Source of the DNA: Comamonas sp. lk
GTDB lineage: Bacteria > Pseudomonadota > Gammaproteobacteria > Burkholderiales > Burkholderiaceae_C
Direction: 5' to 3'
DNA length: 14,882 nucleotides
Assembly (NCBI GenBank): GCA_945898105.1
Contig: CAMDHL010000023.1
Location: 1-14,882, forward strand
Part shown: one piece after another, positions 1 to 7,809 of the stretch
Layout of the letters: every line of letters begins with the position of its first letter
Position numbering within the stretch: the stretch's first letter is position 1
The notes under the pieces: model-generated
What the model saw: only the letters and a program-made list of their open reading frames with translations
Database searches by the model: none
What the model was told of the DNA's origin: nothing
Translations under genes and position numbers: made by a program

Positions 1-1032
1 CCTGAACAATTGCAGTACCGCGAAGATCTGCCGGTGCCAGTGCCACGCGCAGGCGAAGTGTTGATCCGCGTCGCGGCCAGTTCGGTAAACAACACCGACA
101 TCAACACCCGCGTGGGCTGGTATTCCAAAACTGTCGATGGGCCTACGCAGCACGCATCCGTGGGCTTTGATGCCGCAAGTGACGCAGCGCCCACGTGGGG
201 CGGCGCCGCCATGCAGTTTCCGCGTATCCAGGGCGCCGATTGCTGCGGGCATATCGTGGCGGTGGGCGCAGGCGTGGACAGCGCACGCATCGGGCAACGC
301 GTGCTGGTGCGCCCGGTGCTGCGCAAAGCGGGTGCCGCGCCCTATGACTTTGATTACTTCGGCTCGGAGTGCGATGGCGGTTTTGCGCAGTACGCACGCG
401 TGGCCGCTAGCGCCGCCATGGCGGTCCACAGCAAATTGAGCGATGCACAGTTGGCCTGCCTGCCCTGCGCATATTCCACGGCTGAAAATCTGCTGGCACG
501 CGCAGGCGTAAAAGCGGGTGAGCGGGTGTTGATTACCGGTGCGTCCGGCGGCGTGGGTAGTGCGGCGGTGCAACTGGCGCACTTGCGCGGCGCGCAGGTG
601 ATTGCGCAGGCAGATAGCAGCAAACACGCCGCGCTGCGCGGTATTGGCGCGCATACGCTGATCGCGCGCGACGGCGATGTCGTCCAAACCTTGGGGAAGA
701 ACAGTGTGGCGGTGGTGATCGATCTGGTAGGTGGCCCAACCTGGCCATCGCTTTTAGAGGTGCTACAACCCGGCGGGCGCTATGCCACGGCCGGTGCGAT
801 TGCCGGCCCTATGGTGACTTTGGATTTACGAACGCTCTACCTGAAAGACCTGCAATTGCTGGGCTGCACCTGGCAGAACGATGCAGTGTTTGCGCAGTTG
901 CTAAGTTATGTGGAACGCGGCCAACTCACACCGCTGCTGGCACACACCTACGATTTGCGCGACATCGCGCAAGCGCAAGCGGATTTTGTGGCTAAGCGCT
1001 TTGTAGGGAAAATTGCGCTGAAGATTCCTTGA
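1..1032 (+). CDS. Zinc-independent MDR-family NAD(P)H oxidoreductase (5' partial)
   Basis: Medium-chain dehydrogenase/reductase of the quinone-reductase/alcohol-dehydrogenase type. The reading frame is open to base 1 and the visible protein begins inside the N-terminal catalytic domain, so the true start lies upstream; the TTG at 10 is only an internal codon. The N-terminal GroES-like domain shows AGEVLIRV and SSVNNTDINTR. Where zinc enzymes carry a GHE motif, this protein has GADCCGHIVAVG, so catalytic zinc is unlikely. The Rossmann nucleotide-binding motif ITGASGGVGSAAVQLA (about 525-575 nt) is intact, and the C-terminal end VGKIALKIP is typical. Its stop is 59 nt before the chosen ATG of the thioesterase gene, in the same direction as the CoA enzymes, so it is probably part of that operon. 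Its substrate is unknown. Oxidation of a hydroxy-acid or aldehyde intermediate, or reduction of an enoyl intermediate, would fit the neighbours but is inference. Confidence 0.85.
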   Translation, partial: PEQLQYREDLPVPVPRAGEVLIRVAASSVNNTDINTRVGWYSKTVDGPTQHASVGFDAASDAAPTWGGAAMQFPRIQGADCCGHIVAVGAGVDSARIGQRVLVRPVLRKAGAAPYDFDYFGSECDGGFAQYARVAASAAMAVHSKLSDAQLACLPCAYSTAENLLARAGVKAGERVLITGASGGVGSAAVQLAHLRGAQVIAQADSSKHAALRGIGAHTLIARDGDVVQTLGKNSVAVVIDLVGGPTWPSLLEVLQPGGRYATAGAIAGPMVTLDLRTLYLKDLQLLGCTWQNDAVFAQLLSYVERGQLTPLLAHTYDLRDIAQAQADFVAKRFVGKIALKIP

Positions 1033-1091
1033 CCGCAGAACGCTGCTGCTACCACCTTCATTTTTCAGAAAACCCCATACCGCTTCGTACC

Positions 1092-1652
1092 ATGTCCAGC
1101 CCACCCAAACGCTTGAGCACGCCCCTGGAAGGCACCCCCGCCAAAGCCTGGGACGCCAGTGCCCCAATTGGCGCCCCACTGTGTTTGCACCAGCCCCATG
1201 TGCTACCCGAATGGGTGGACTACAACGGGCATATGAGCGAGTCCTGCTTTTTGCTGGTGTTCGGCGACAACTCGGACGCGTATTTCCGCTATATCGGCAT
1301 TGACGAAAGCTACCGTGATGTAGACAACAAATCGTTCTACACCGTGCAAACCCATATCCACAATATCCGCGAAGTAGCCGAAGGCGAGCCTTTGCGCCTG
1401 ACGCTGCAAGTGCTGGATGTGGACGATAAGCGCATGCATATTTTTCATGCGATGTACCACGGCAAAGACGGCCACTTGCTGGCCACCGGCGAACAAATGC
1501 TGGTGCATGTAGATATGGCGCAAGGCCGCGCTGCGCCCATGCCTGAGGATGTGTATCAGCGCGTTGCCGCCGTGCACCGCGCCCACAGCGCACTGCCCCG
1601 CCCGGCGCAAGCCGGTCAGCCGCTGGGCATACGCCGCAAGCCGCAAAATTAA
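1092..1652 (+). CDS. Hot-dog acyl-CoA thioesterase, betainyl-CoA thioesterase-like
   Basis: A 186-residue protein of the 4HBT/hot-dog fold. The motif WVDYNGHM (residues 41-48) carries the likely catalytic Asp43 and matches the box found in thioesterases of carnitine-degradation clusters, where the partner of L-carnitine dehydrogenase hydrolyses betainyl-CoA. Hydrolysis of a betainyl- or carnitinyl-CoA type ester in the cytoplasm is the natural reading here, supported by the CaiD homologue in the same gene run. The start is uncertain. ATG 1092 is chosen because the conserved fold begins soon after it. An in-frame TTG at 1029 overlaps the preceding stop (TTGA) and would add 21 residues of unconserved appearance. 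Neither start has a strong Shine-Dalgarno. The C-terminal tail after about residue 155 is Ala/Arg/Pro-rich and probably outside the fold. The exact substrate is inference. Confidence 0.82.
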   Translation: MSSPPKRLSTPLEGTPAKAWDASAPIGAPLCLHQPHVLPEWVDYNGHMSESCFLLVFGDNSDAYFRYIGIDESYRDVDNKSFYTVQTHIHNIREVAEGEPLRLTLQVLDVDDKRMHIFHAMYHGKDGHLLATGEQMLVHVDMAQGRAAPMPEDVYQRVAAVHRAHSALPRPAQAGQPLGIRRKPQN

Positions 1653-1715
1653 GTGGACGCAGCACCCGCATTTTTGACCGACTAAAACGCATTTACCCCT
1701 GCTAAAAGGCCCCCT

Positions 1716-2897
1716 ATGCAATTTGCCCTGAGCCATGAACAAACCATGATCGTGGACACCGTCCGCGCCTTTGTGGAGAACGAGTTGTACCCGCACGAAG
1801 ACATTGTGGAGCGCACCGATGCCATACCGCCAGAGTTGGTGCAATCCATCCAGGCCAAAGCGATTGAGGTCGGTTTGTACGCGGCCAATATGCCAGCTGA
1901 ATTAGGCGGCGGCGGGCTCGACAATTTCACGGTGGCCCTACTAGAGCGCGAATTGGGGCGGGCGTCTTATGGCTTGCAAATGCTGGTGGCGCGGCCGAGC
2001 AATATTTTGCGTGCCTGCCAAGGCGCACAGATCGAGGAATACCTGCTGCCCACGATACGCGGTGATCGCCATGATTGCCTGGCCATGACCGAGCCCAACG
2101 CCGGCTCGGACGTGCGCGGCATGCAAACCCGCGCCACCCGCGACGGTAGCGGCCGCAGCGATGACAGCGCCGACTACCTTATCAATGGCACCAAGCACTT
2201 CATTAGCCACGCCGATATGAGCGCCTTTGTGGTGCTCTTTGCCGCCACCGGTGTGGAGGACACCAGCCATGGGCCGAAGAAAAAAATCACTGGTTTTCTG
2301 GTAGACCTGGACTCGCCCGGCCTGACGGTGCGGCGCGGCCCGGCCTGCGTATCCCACCGGGGCTACCACCAGTGCGAATTGTTTTTTACCGACTGCCGCG
2401 TACCGGCCTACAAGCGTTTGGGCGAAGAAGGGAAGGGCTTTGATTTGATGGGCGAGTGGTTGGGCGCCACCCGTCTGACCGTAGCCGCCACCAGCGTGGG
2501 GCGTGGTCAGCGCGTGATGGAAATGGCCACGCAATGGGCGGCGACGCGCAAGCAATTTGGCCAGGCGATTGGCAAGTTCCAGGGCACCGGTTTCAAACTG
2601 GCAGACATGGCCACCGAGCTAGCCGCTGCAGAGTTGCTGACCTTGCAAGCGGCCTGGAAATGCGATCAGGGCACTATGACCGATTCAGATGCTGCCATGG
2701 CCAAGCTCTTTGCATCGGAAGCGCTGGCGCGCGTTACCGATAACGCACTGCAAATTTTTGGCGGCATGGGCCTGATGAACCAATTGCCCATCGAGCGCTT
2801 TTGGCGCGATGCGCGGGTCGAGCGCATCTGGGACGGTACCAGCGAAATCCAGCGCCACATTATTTCGCGAGCGATGTTGCGCGTGCACGGCGGTTAA
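1716..2897 (+). CDS. Acyl-CoA dehydrogenase (candidate gamma-butyrobetainyl-CoA dehydrogenase)
   Basis: Full-length FAD-dependent acyl-CoA dehydrogenase, 393 aa, the usual size. It introduces an alpha/beta double bond into an acyl-CoA and passes electrons to electron-transfer flavoprotein. The N-terminal helical domain opens with FALSHEQTMIVDTVRAF. The middle beta domain carries the FAD/substrate motif AMTEPNAGSDVRGMQT, and the C-terminal domain has RKQFGQAIGKFQ and ALQIFGGMGLM. At the position of the catalytic glutamate (YEGT in medium- and short-chain enzymes) it has IWDGTSEIQ, so Asp373 stands there. The start ATG has AAAAGG at 1704-1709, 6 nt upstream. Only 2 nt separate its stop from the CoA ligase start, so the two are co-translated. 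Next to a CaiD homologue, the best guess is oxidation of gamma-butyrobetainyl-CoA to crotonobetainyl-CoA; a different branched or short acyl-CoA cannot be excluded. Confidence 0.9.
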   Translation: MQFALSHEQTMIVDTVRAFVENELYPHEDIVERTDAIPPELVQSIQAKAIEVGLYAANMPAELGGGGLDNFTVALLERELGRASYGLQMLVARPSNILRACQGAQIEEYLLPTIRGDRHDCLAMTEPNAGSDVRGMQTRATRDGSGRSDDSADYLINGTKHFISHADMSAFVVLFAATGVEDTSHGPKKKITGFLVDLDSPGLTVRRGPACVSHRGYHQCELFFTDCRVPAYKRLGEEGKGFDLMGEWLGATRLTVAATSVGRGQRVMEMATQWAATRKQFGQAIGKFQGTGFKLADMATELAAAELLTLQAAWKCDQGTMTDSDAAMAKLFASEALARVTDNALQIFGGMGLMNQLPIERFWRDARVERIWDGTSEIQRHIISRAMLRVHGG

Positions 2898-2899
2898 GC

Positions 2900-5047
2900 A
2901 TGGCAACAGTGGCCGAGTCCAAAGCGCTGCGGCGTTTGTTTTCGCCGCGCCATATCGCGGTGTTCGGTGGCGCGTCGGCGCAGGAGGTGGTGCGTCAATG
3001 CAAAGCCCTGGGCTTTGGCGGGCAGATTTGGCCGGTGCACCCCACGCGCCAGGAGATGGAAGGGCTGCCCTGCTTTGCCAGTGTGGACGCGCTGCCCGAA
3101 GCGCCAGATGCCAGTTTTGTGGCCGTGCCGCGCCATGCCACGGTGAACATCGTGCGCCAATTGGCAGCGCGCGGCAGCGGCGGCGCGATTTGCTATGCCT
3201 CAGGCTTTGCCGAGGTGGGGGGCGATGGTGTCGCGCTGCAAGCCGAATTAGTGCAGGCGGCGGGCACCATGGCGCTGATCGGCCCTAATTGCTACGGCAT
3301 GCTCAATTACCTGGACGGGGTGGCCCTGTGGCCCGACCAACATGGCGGCCAACGCCAAGGCCAGGGCGTGGCCCTGATCACCCAAAGCGGCAATATCGGC
3401 CTAAACCTAACCATGCAAACCCGTGGCCTGCCACTCGCCTACCTGATTACCGTGGGCAATAAAGCGGGCAACAGTATGGAGAGCTTGGTCGAGAGCCTCT
3501 TGTCGGACCCGCGTGTGAGCGTGATCGGCATGCATATCGAAGGCCTGGATGATGTGGCCGCGTTTTCCCGCGTGGCCCTGAAAGCCTTGCGCCAGGGCGT
3601 TCCGCTGGTGGCTTTGAAAGCCGGTTCGTCCGCGCTGGGCGCGCAGACGGCTATGAGCCATACCAGTTCATTAGCCGGGCCAGACGCACTATATGACACG
3701 CTCTTTGCCCGCTACGGCATCGCTCGCGTGCGCGATCCGGCAGGGCTGATCGAAACGTGCAAGTTTTTGCATGTGCACGGTACGCTGGCCGGAAAACGCA
3801 TTATTTCGGCCAGCTGCTCGGGCGGCGAAGCCTCGCTGGTAGCCGACCTGGCGCACCCGCGCGGCCTGGAAATGCCGGCCATCCCACCCGCAGCCGACGC
3901 ACGCCTGCGGGCGGTGCTAGGCGACAAAGTGAACGTGGCCAACCCGCTGGATTACCACACCTATATCTGGGGTGATCTGGCCGCGCAAACCGAATGCTTT
4001 TCCGGCCTGATGGATTGCGGTTTTGATGCAACCCTTTTGGTGCTGGACTACCCGCGCTTGGACCGATGCAGCGCCGACAGCTGGAGTACGACGGTGGATG
4101 CTTTCGCGGCGGCAGCGCGCAATGGGGGCAGAGGCGCCACCGTGGTCGCGTCCCTGCCCGAGGACTTACCCGAGGCCTACGCCAGCGCGCTGATGGCCCA
4201 AGGCATAGCCCCCATGCACGGCATTCCCGATTGCCTGGATGCGATTGCGCATGCAGCACGCATAGGTGCAGCGCGTGCCCGTTCTTCAGAATTGCATCCG
4301 CTATCAGACCTGGTGCCGCTGGTTTGGCAGACCAGCAACACGCAGGTTGATGCAGCGGGTGCGCAAGCTGCGCCAAATCACGCTGAAAGCGGACAGTCTT
4401 CGCACACGCTGGACGAAGCTGCGGGCAAGCAAGCCTTAGCGGCCTTCGGCCTGCCGGTACCGCGCGGCATGGTGGTCAGCGCTGCACAGGCCATTGGTGT
4501 CGCCGATAGCCTGGGCTACCCGGTAGTGGTCAAAGCGGTGTCGGCGCAGCTGGCCCATAAAACCGAGGTCGGCGGTGTTCAACTCAACGTACAAAACGCC
4601 GAGGGCGTGCGCGCTGCCGTGGCGCGTATGGCCGCGCTGTCTGACCGCTTTTTGGTCGAGCAAATGGCCACGCAGGTAGTGGCCGAGATCATTGTCGGCG
4701 TCCAGCGCGATGCGCAGTTCGGGTTCTCGCTCACATTGGGCGCGGGCGGAGTTTTGGTGGAATTGCTCCAAGACGTGCAAACGCTGTTGTTCCCAGTGGC
4801 TCGGGCAGATGTGCAAAGCGCGCTGCAAGCCCTAAAAGCCTGGCCGCTACTGGCCGGTTTTCGGGGTAAAGCAGCCGGTGATGTAGAGGCACTGGTCGAT
4901 GCCGTGCTGGCCATTGCCTCCTATGCCCAGGCCAACGCGCACAGACTACTGGAGCTGGATGTAAACCCTGTTTTGGTAATGCCCGAAGGCCAGGGCGTGC
5001 TGGCCGTCGATGCTTTGATTCGTTTAGCTGGAGAAGTCCATGGCTGA
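2900..5047 (+). CDS. ADP-forming acyl-CoA synthetase, fused alpha-beta (acetate-CoA ligase family)
   Basis: A 715-residue NDP-forming acyl-CoA ligase that makes an acyl-CoA from a free acid, CoA and ATP, giving ADP and phosphate through a phosphohistidine relay. Domain order is a CoA-binding Rossmann domain (about residues 10-140, [12 protein letters not shown] then [12 protein letters not shown]), succinyl-CoA ligase-like flavodoxin domains (about 145-460) with the likely phosphorylated His254 in [10 protein letters not shown], a low-complexity linker rich in A, Q, N and S (about 478-505), and an ATP-grasp domain to the C-terminus ([41 protein letters not shown]). ATG 2900 is chosen because it lies 2 nt after the upstream stop and starts the conserved domain; the open frame extends 33 codons upstream inside the dehydrogenase gene but that part is not conserved-looking. 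The end overlaps the next gene by 8 nt. It likely supplies the CoA-activation step done by AMP-forming CaiC or CoA-transferase CaiB in enterobacteria. Confidence 0.9.
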   Translation: MATVAESKALRRLFSPRHIAVFGGASAQEVVRQCKALGFGGQIWPVHPTRQEMEGLPCFASVDALPEAPDASFVAVPRHATVNIVRQLAARGSGGAICYASGFAEVGGDGVALQAELVQAAGTMALIGPNCYGMLNYLDGVALWPDQHGGQRQGQGVALITQSGNIGLNLTMQTRGLPLAYLITVGNKAGNSMESLVESLLSDPRVSVIGMHIEGLDDVAAFSRVALKALRQGVPLVALKAGSSALGAQTAMSHTSSLAGPDALYDTLFARYGIARVRDPAGLIETCKFLHVHGTLAGKRIISASCSGGEASLVADLAHPRGLEMPAIPPAADARLRAVLGDKVNVANPLDYHTYIWGDLAAQTECFSGLMDCGFDATLLVLDYPRLDRCSADSWSTTVDAFAAAARNGGRGATVVASLPEDLPEAYASALMAQGIAPMHGIPDCLDAIAHAARIGAARARSSELHPLSDLVPLVWQTSNTQVDAAGAQAAPNHAESGQSSHTLDEAAGKQALAAFGLPVPRGMVVSAAQAIGVADSLGYPVVVKAVSAQLAHKTEVGGVQLNVQNAEGVRAAVARMAALSDRFLVEQMATQVVAEIIVGVQRDAQFGFSLTLGAGGVLVELLQDVQTLLFPVARADVQSALQALKAWPLLAGFRGKAAGDVEALVDAVLAIASYAQANAHRLLELDVNPVLVMPEGQGVLAVDALIRLAGEVHG
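5030..5033 (+). promoter_or_regulatory. Ribosome binding site of the caiD-like gene
   Basis: GGAG lies 6 nt before ATG 5040, inside the last codons of the CoA ligase gene. With the 8-nt gene overlap it fixes the start and indicates translational coupling. Confidence 0.7.
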
Positions 5048-5822
5048 AGCCGTTACCTGTGTCGCCGAAGGCGGCGTGCTCACCATCACGCTGGACCGGC
5101 CCAAGGCCAATGCCATCAATGTGCCCACCAGCTTGGCGCTGTACGCCGCCTTCAAGCAACTGCGGGACGAACCGGCGCTGCGCGTGGGTGTGATCACCGG
5201 AACCGGTCGGTTTTTTTCGGCGGGCTGGGATTTGGCCGGTGCCAACGAGGGCGAGGCCATTGATGCCGATCACGGACCGGGCGGTTTTGCGGGTCTGACC
5301 GAATTTTTTGATCTGGGCAAGCCGGTGATCGCGGCGGTCAACGGGCTTGCCATGGGCGGCGGCTTTGAGTTGGCGCTGGCGGCCGACCTGATTGTGGCCA
5401 GCGAAAGCGCCGAATTTGCGCTGACCGAGGTCAAGCTAGGCATGGTGGCCGACTCGGGCGGCGTGCTGCGCCTGCCGCAGCGCCTGCCCCGCGCCATTGC
5501 CCTGGAATTGCTGTTGACCGGGCGACGCATGGGCGCTGCCGAGGCATCGCGCTGGGGCCTGGTCAACCAGGTGGTGGCGCCCGATGCATTGCTGGCCGCT
5601 GCCAGCGCGCTGGCGCAGCAAATTGTGCAGGCGGCGCCGCTGGCCGTGGGCGCGGTCATGGAAATCGTCAAAGCCACGGCGGGCATGCCGACCGCGCAGG
5701 CCTACCAGGTGCTGCGGGGCGGCGGTTTGCCGGTTTACCAGGCCATGCTCCGCTCGGAGGACGCCGCCGAAGGCCCAAGCGCTTTTGCAGAAAAGCGCCC
5801 CCCGCGCTGGTCGGGACGATAA
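5040..5822 (+). CDS. caiD: CaiD-type crotonobetainyl-CoA hydratase (carnitinyl-CoA dehydratase)
   Basis: Crotonase-family enzyme of 260 aa, nearly the length of E. coli CaiD as I recall it (261). It would reversibly hydrate crotonobetainyl-CoA to L-carnitinyl-CoA in the cytoplasm. Similarity to CaiD runs through the whole chain: [59 protein letters not shown] and the distinctive C-terminus [15 protein letters not shown]. Both catalytic glutamates of active crotonases are present, Glu110 (GGGFE) and Glu130 (ALTE). It is the last gene of the + strand CoA operon and overlaps the ligase gene by 8 nt. Recognition was from memory of the family, without alignment. General enoyl-CoA hydratase activity is the alternative, but the CaiD-specific C-terminus argues against it. 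Confidence 0.85.
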   Translation: MAEAVTCVAEGGVLTITLDRPKANAINVPTSLALYAAFKQLRDEPALRVGVITGTGRFFSAGWDLAGANEGEAIDADHGPGGFAGLTEFFDLGKPVIAAVNGLAMGGGFELALAADLIVASESAEFALTEVKLGMVADSGGVLRLPQRLPRAIALELLLTGRRMGAAEASRWGLVNQVVAPDALLAAASALAQQIVQAAPLAVGAVMEIVKATAGMPTAQAYQVLRGGGLPVYQAMLRSEDAAEGPSAFAEKRPPRWSGR

Positions 5823-5881
5823 GCAGCCGGGCTGTGCGCGGGGCTTTTGGGGCTCAGGGACTCAATTTCAGGAATTGTCTA

Positions 5882-5899
5882 GCGCGCAATTTATCGCGC
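5882..5899. repeat. GCGCG-N8-CGCGC inverted repeat
   Basis: Perfect 5-bp arms (5882-5886 and 5895-5899) flank an AT-rich 8-nt centre. It lies about 30 bp upstream of the predicted -35 box of the binding-protein gene. No T-run follows, so it is not a classic terminator; a protein-binding site is possible but unproven. Confidence 0.35.
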
Positions 5900-5930
5900 C
5901 AAACCTAGGGAATACGCCAAAGCTTTTGCC

Positions 5931-5959
5931 TTGAGCGGAGGCAATTATTGAATTACTAT
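5931..5959 (+). promoter_or_regulatory. Predicted sigma70 promoter of the binding-protein gene
   Basis: TTGAGC (5931-5936) and TACTAT (5954-5959) are separated by 17 nt; each matches the consensus at four of six positions. Transcription would start near 5966 and give a leader of about 95 nt before ATG 6061. It sits in the 238-bp gap after the CoA operon, so the transporter can be expressed on its own. A second AT-rich box, TATAAA at 6029-6034, has no good -35 partner. Confidence 0.5.
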
Positions 5960-6046
5960 GCCCCTAGAGAGCAAAGCTTATTGCACTCCGATCCCGTCTG
6001 GCTTTCTTAGGGCCTGCGGGAACATGTTTATAAATCTGCTTGGATT

Positions 6047-6050
6047 GGAG
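6047..6050 (+). promoter_or_regulatory. Ribosome binding site deciding the binding-protein start
   Basis: GGAG lies 10 nt before ATG 6061. It rules against the in-frame TTG at 6040, which would start upstream of this site. Confidence 0.65.
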
Positions 6051-6060
6051 ATCTTCAAAA

Positions 6061-7635
6061 ATGGCAAATGTCGAACACAACAGCGACTCAGGCATCGTCC
6101 TGGACCGTCGCCAAATTATTCTCGGAGCTTCGGCCGTTGGCTTGGCATCCTCACTGGGTGTCTCTCCCGCCATGGCGCAAAGCGCCCCGAGAAAAGGCGG
6201 CACGCTGCGTATGGGTATGGAAGGCGGCTCGCCCTCGGATAGCTTGGACCCCCTCACTTATGCGGACTCCATCCCTATCAACCTGAGCCTGATGCTGTGG
6301 AACAATTTGGTGGAAGTGGCCGACAATGGCGACGCGACCGGCGAATTGTTTGAGAGCTGGGAAGTCAAGCCCGGCGCAGCAGACTGGGTATTTAATGTGC
6401 GCAAAGGCATTACCTTCACCTCCGGCAAGACTTTGGACGCGGACGATGTGATCTATTCCATCAATATGCACCGCGGCGAAACCAAATCTCCCGCTAAAGC
6501 CTTGCTGGCCGACATCAAGGAAGTAAAAAAGCTGTCCGCCACCCAGGTGCAAATCACCATGAACAAGGGCAATGTCGATTTGCCTTACAACCTGAGCGAC
6601 TACCACATCATTGTGGTGCCCAATGGTTTCAAAGACTTCAGCAAACCCGATGGAACCGGCGCTTTCACGCTGGAAGAGTTTCAACCCGGTGTGCGCGCGA
6701 CCTTCAAGCGCAAGAGCGGCAACTACTGGAAGCCCAACCGTGGCAACTTTGATCGCGTCGAGCTGATCTACATTGGCGATGCCAACCAGCGCACCACCGC
6801 GCTACAAACCGGTACCGTGGACATCATCAATCGCGTGAACCCCAAGACCGCTGCTTTGCTGGCCAAAAACTCCGCCGTCAAAGTGTCGCGCACTCCCGGC
6901 ATGGGCAACCGCTTCTGCTTTGTGGCCCATACCGACAAAGCACCGTTTAGCAATAACGATGTGATGCTGGCGCTGAAGTACGGTATCGACCGTCAAAAGA
7001 TTGTCGATAACGTGTACAGCGGCTTTGCCTCTATCGGTAACGACAACTGCGTCGGACCGAAGATGAAGTTCTACAACCCCAACCAGCCCATGAACCGCCT
7101 CGACCTGGACAAGGCCAAGTTCCACTACAAGAAATCGGGCCACAGCGGCGCGATCGAATTGCAAGTGTCCGAAGGCGCTTTCTCTGGCGCTACCGATGCA
7201 GGCCAGATCTTCCAAGAATCGCTGTCCAAAGCCGGTATCAATATGGACCTCACGCGCGTCTCTGGCGACGGCTACTGGGACAACGTCTGGCTCAAGCAGC
7301 CTTTCTGCGCGGTGTACTGGGGCAACCGTCCCACCATCGACAACCAGTTCACTTCCACCTTCTACGGCGGCAAGAGCAACCCTTGGAACGACAGCCACTT
7401 TGAAAACGCCGAGTTCAGCAAGGCTTTGGAAGCGGCCCGCGTCGAGATCGATGCCAAGAAGCGCCAAGACCTGTACTCACGCTGCCAAGAGCTGGTGTCA
7501 CAAAACGCCGGCATGGTGAACTACGCAGTGCAAGACTACCTGGACGCACACACCACCAAGCTGCAAGGTTTGGTGCCATCTGGCCGTTACGATTTCGGTG
7601 ATGCCCGCATCGCTGAAAAGGGCTGGTTCGCCTAA
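6061..7635 (+). CDS. Periplasmic substrate-binding protein, SBP family 5, Tat-exported
   Basis: Binding protein (524 aa) of the oligopeptide/dipeptide/nickel ABC importer class, usual family length. It begins with a twin-arginine signal: Arg16-Arg17 in LDRRQIILGASAVG, a hydrophobic stretch, and a probable cleavage after AMA (residues 37-39). No lipobox cysteine is present, so the mature protein should be soluble in the periplasm. The mature N-terminus KGGTLRMGMEGGSPSDSLDP and the block ELFESWEVKPGAADWVFNVRKGITF are typical of the family, as is YGIDRQKIVDNVYSG in the middle. The C-terminal lobe contains YWGNRPTIDNQFTSTFY. It is followed by a strong terminator, then the permease genes. The bound substrate cannot be read from sequence. 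The neighbouring CaiD and MttB homologues suggest a quaternary amine or a conjugate of one, but family-5 proteins mostly bind peptides, opines, sugars or metal chelates. Confidence 0.92.
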   Translation: MANVEHNSDSGIVLDRRQIILGASAVGLASSLGVSPAMAQSAPRKGGTLRMGMEGGSPSDSLDPLTYADSIPINLSLMLWNNLVEVADNGDATGELFESWEVKPGAADWVFNVRKGITFTSGKTLDADDVIYSINMHRGETKSPAKALLADIKEVKKLSATQVQITMNKGNVDLPYNLSDYHIIVVPNGFKDFSKPDGTGAFTLEEFQPGVRATFKRKSGNYWKPNRGNFDRVELIYIGDANQRTTALQTGTVDIINRVNPKTAALLAKNSAVKVSRTPGMGNRFCFVAHTDKAPFSNNDVMLALKYGIDRQKIVDNVYSGFASIGNDNCVGPKMKFYNPNQPMNRLDLDKAKFHYKKSGHSGAIELQVSEGAFSGATDAGQIFQESLSKAGINMDLTRVSGDGYWDNVWLKQPFCAVYWGNRPTIDNQFTSTFYGGKSNPWNDSHFENAEFSKALEAARVEIDAKKRQDLYSRCQELVSQNAGMVNYAVQDYLDAHTTKLQGLVPSGRYDFGDARIAEKGWFA

Positions 7636-7685
7636 GTTGCAAGCGATACCGGTCTGAAAACAGCCGGTGTCATTTTGCGAATGAG

Positions 7686-7721
7686 AAAAAAGGGCCTGGG
7701 CTTACACCCAGCCCTTTTTTT
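7686..7721 (+). terminator. Rho-independent terminator after the binding-protein gene
   Basis: GGGC-C-TGGG (7692-7700) pairs with CCCAGCCC (7707-7714) around a 6-nt loop, with one bulged C. Flanking A and T runs extend the stem, and T7 follows. It sits between the binding-protein gene and the permease genes, so it probably acts as an attenuating or partial terminator that keeps the binding protein in excess. The A-run on the left also allows function on the minus strand. Confidence 0.8.
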
Positions 7722-7731
7722 AATATTTTTT

Positions 7732-7760
7732 TTGATAAGCTTGTCATGGCGTTATGCTAT
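7732..7760 (+). promoter_or_regulatory. Possible promoter of the permease-ATPase genes
   Basis: TTGATA (7732-7737, five of six consensus bases) stands 17 nt before TGCTAT (7755-7760, three of six). It follows the terminator directly and lies 50 nt before the permease ATG, so it could drive the permease and ATPase genes independently. The -10 box is weak. Confidence 0.35.
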
Positions 7761-7809
7761 GCGTGGCGGTGAAGTTTCACTGTCTTTCTTTTACTACCGA
7801 TAGCTCGTC

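Noticed and set aside
901..1692. Long minus-strand open frame of 263 codons opposite the MDR and thioesterase genes
   Set aside because: It is antisense to two clear family members, and its translation is rich in Arg, Cys and Ala with no recognisable domain, as expected for a shadow frame in GC-rich DNA.
5958..6242. Open frame of 94 codons starting at an ATG before the binding-protein gene
   Set aside because: It overlaps the binding-protein gene in another frame. The GGAGG before it is 16 nt away, too far for a normal ribosome site, and its first codons overlap the predicted -10 box.
7715..7734. T-rich tract as a sign of foreign or phage DNA
   Set aside because: It is simply the tail of the terminator hairpin plus the AT-rich start of the next promoter region.
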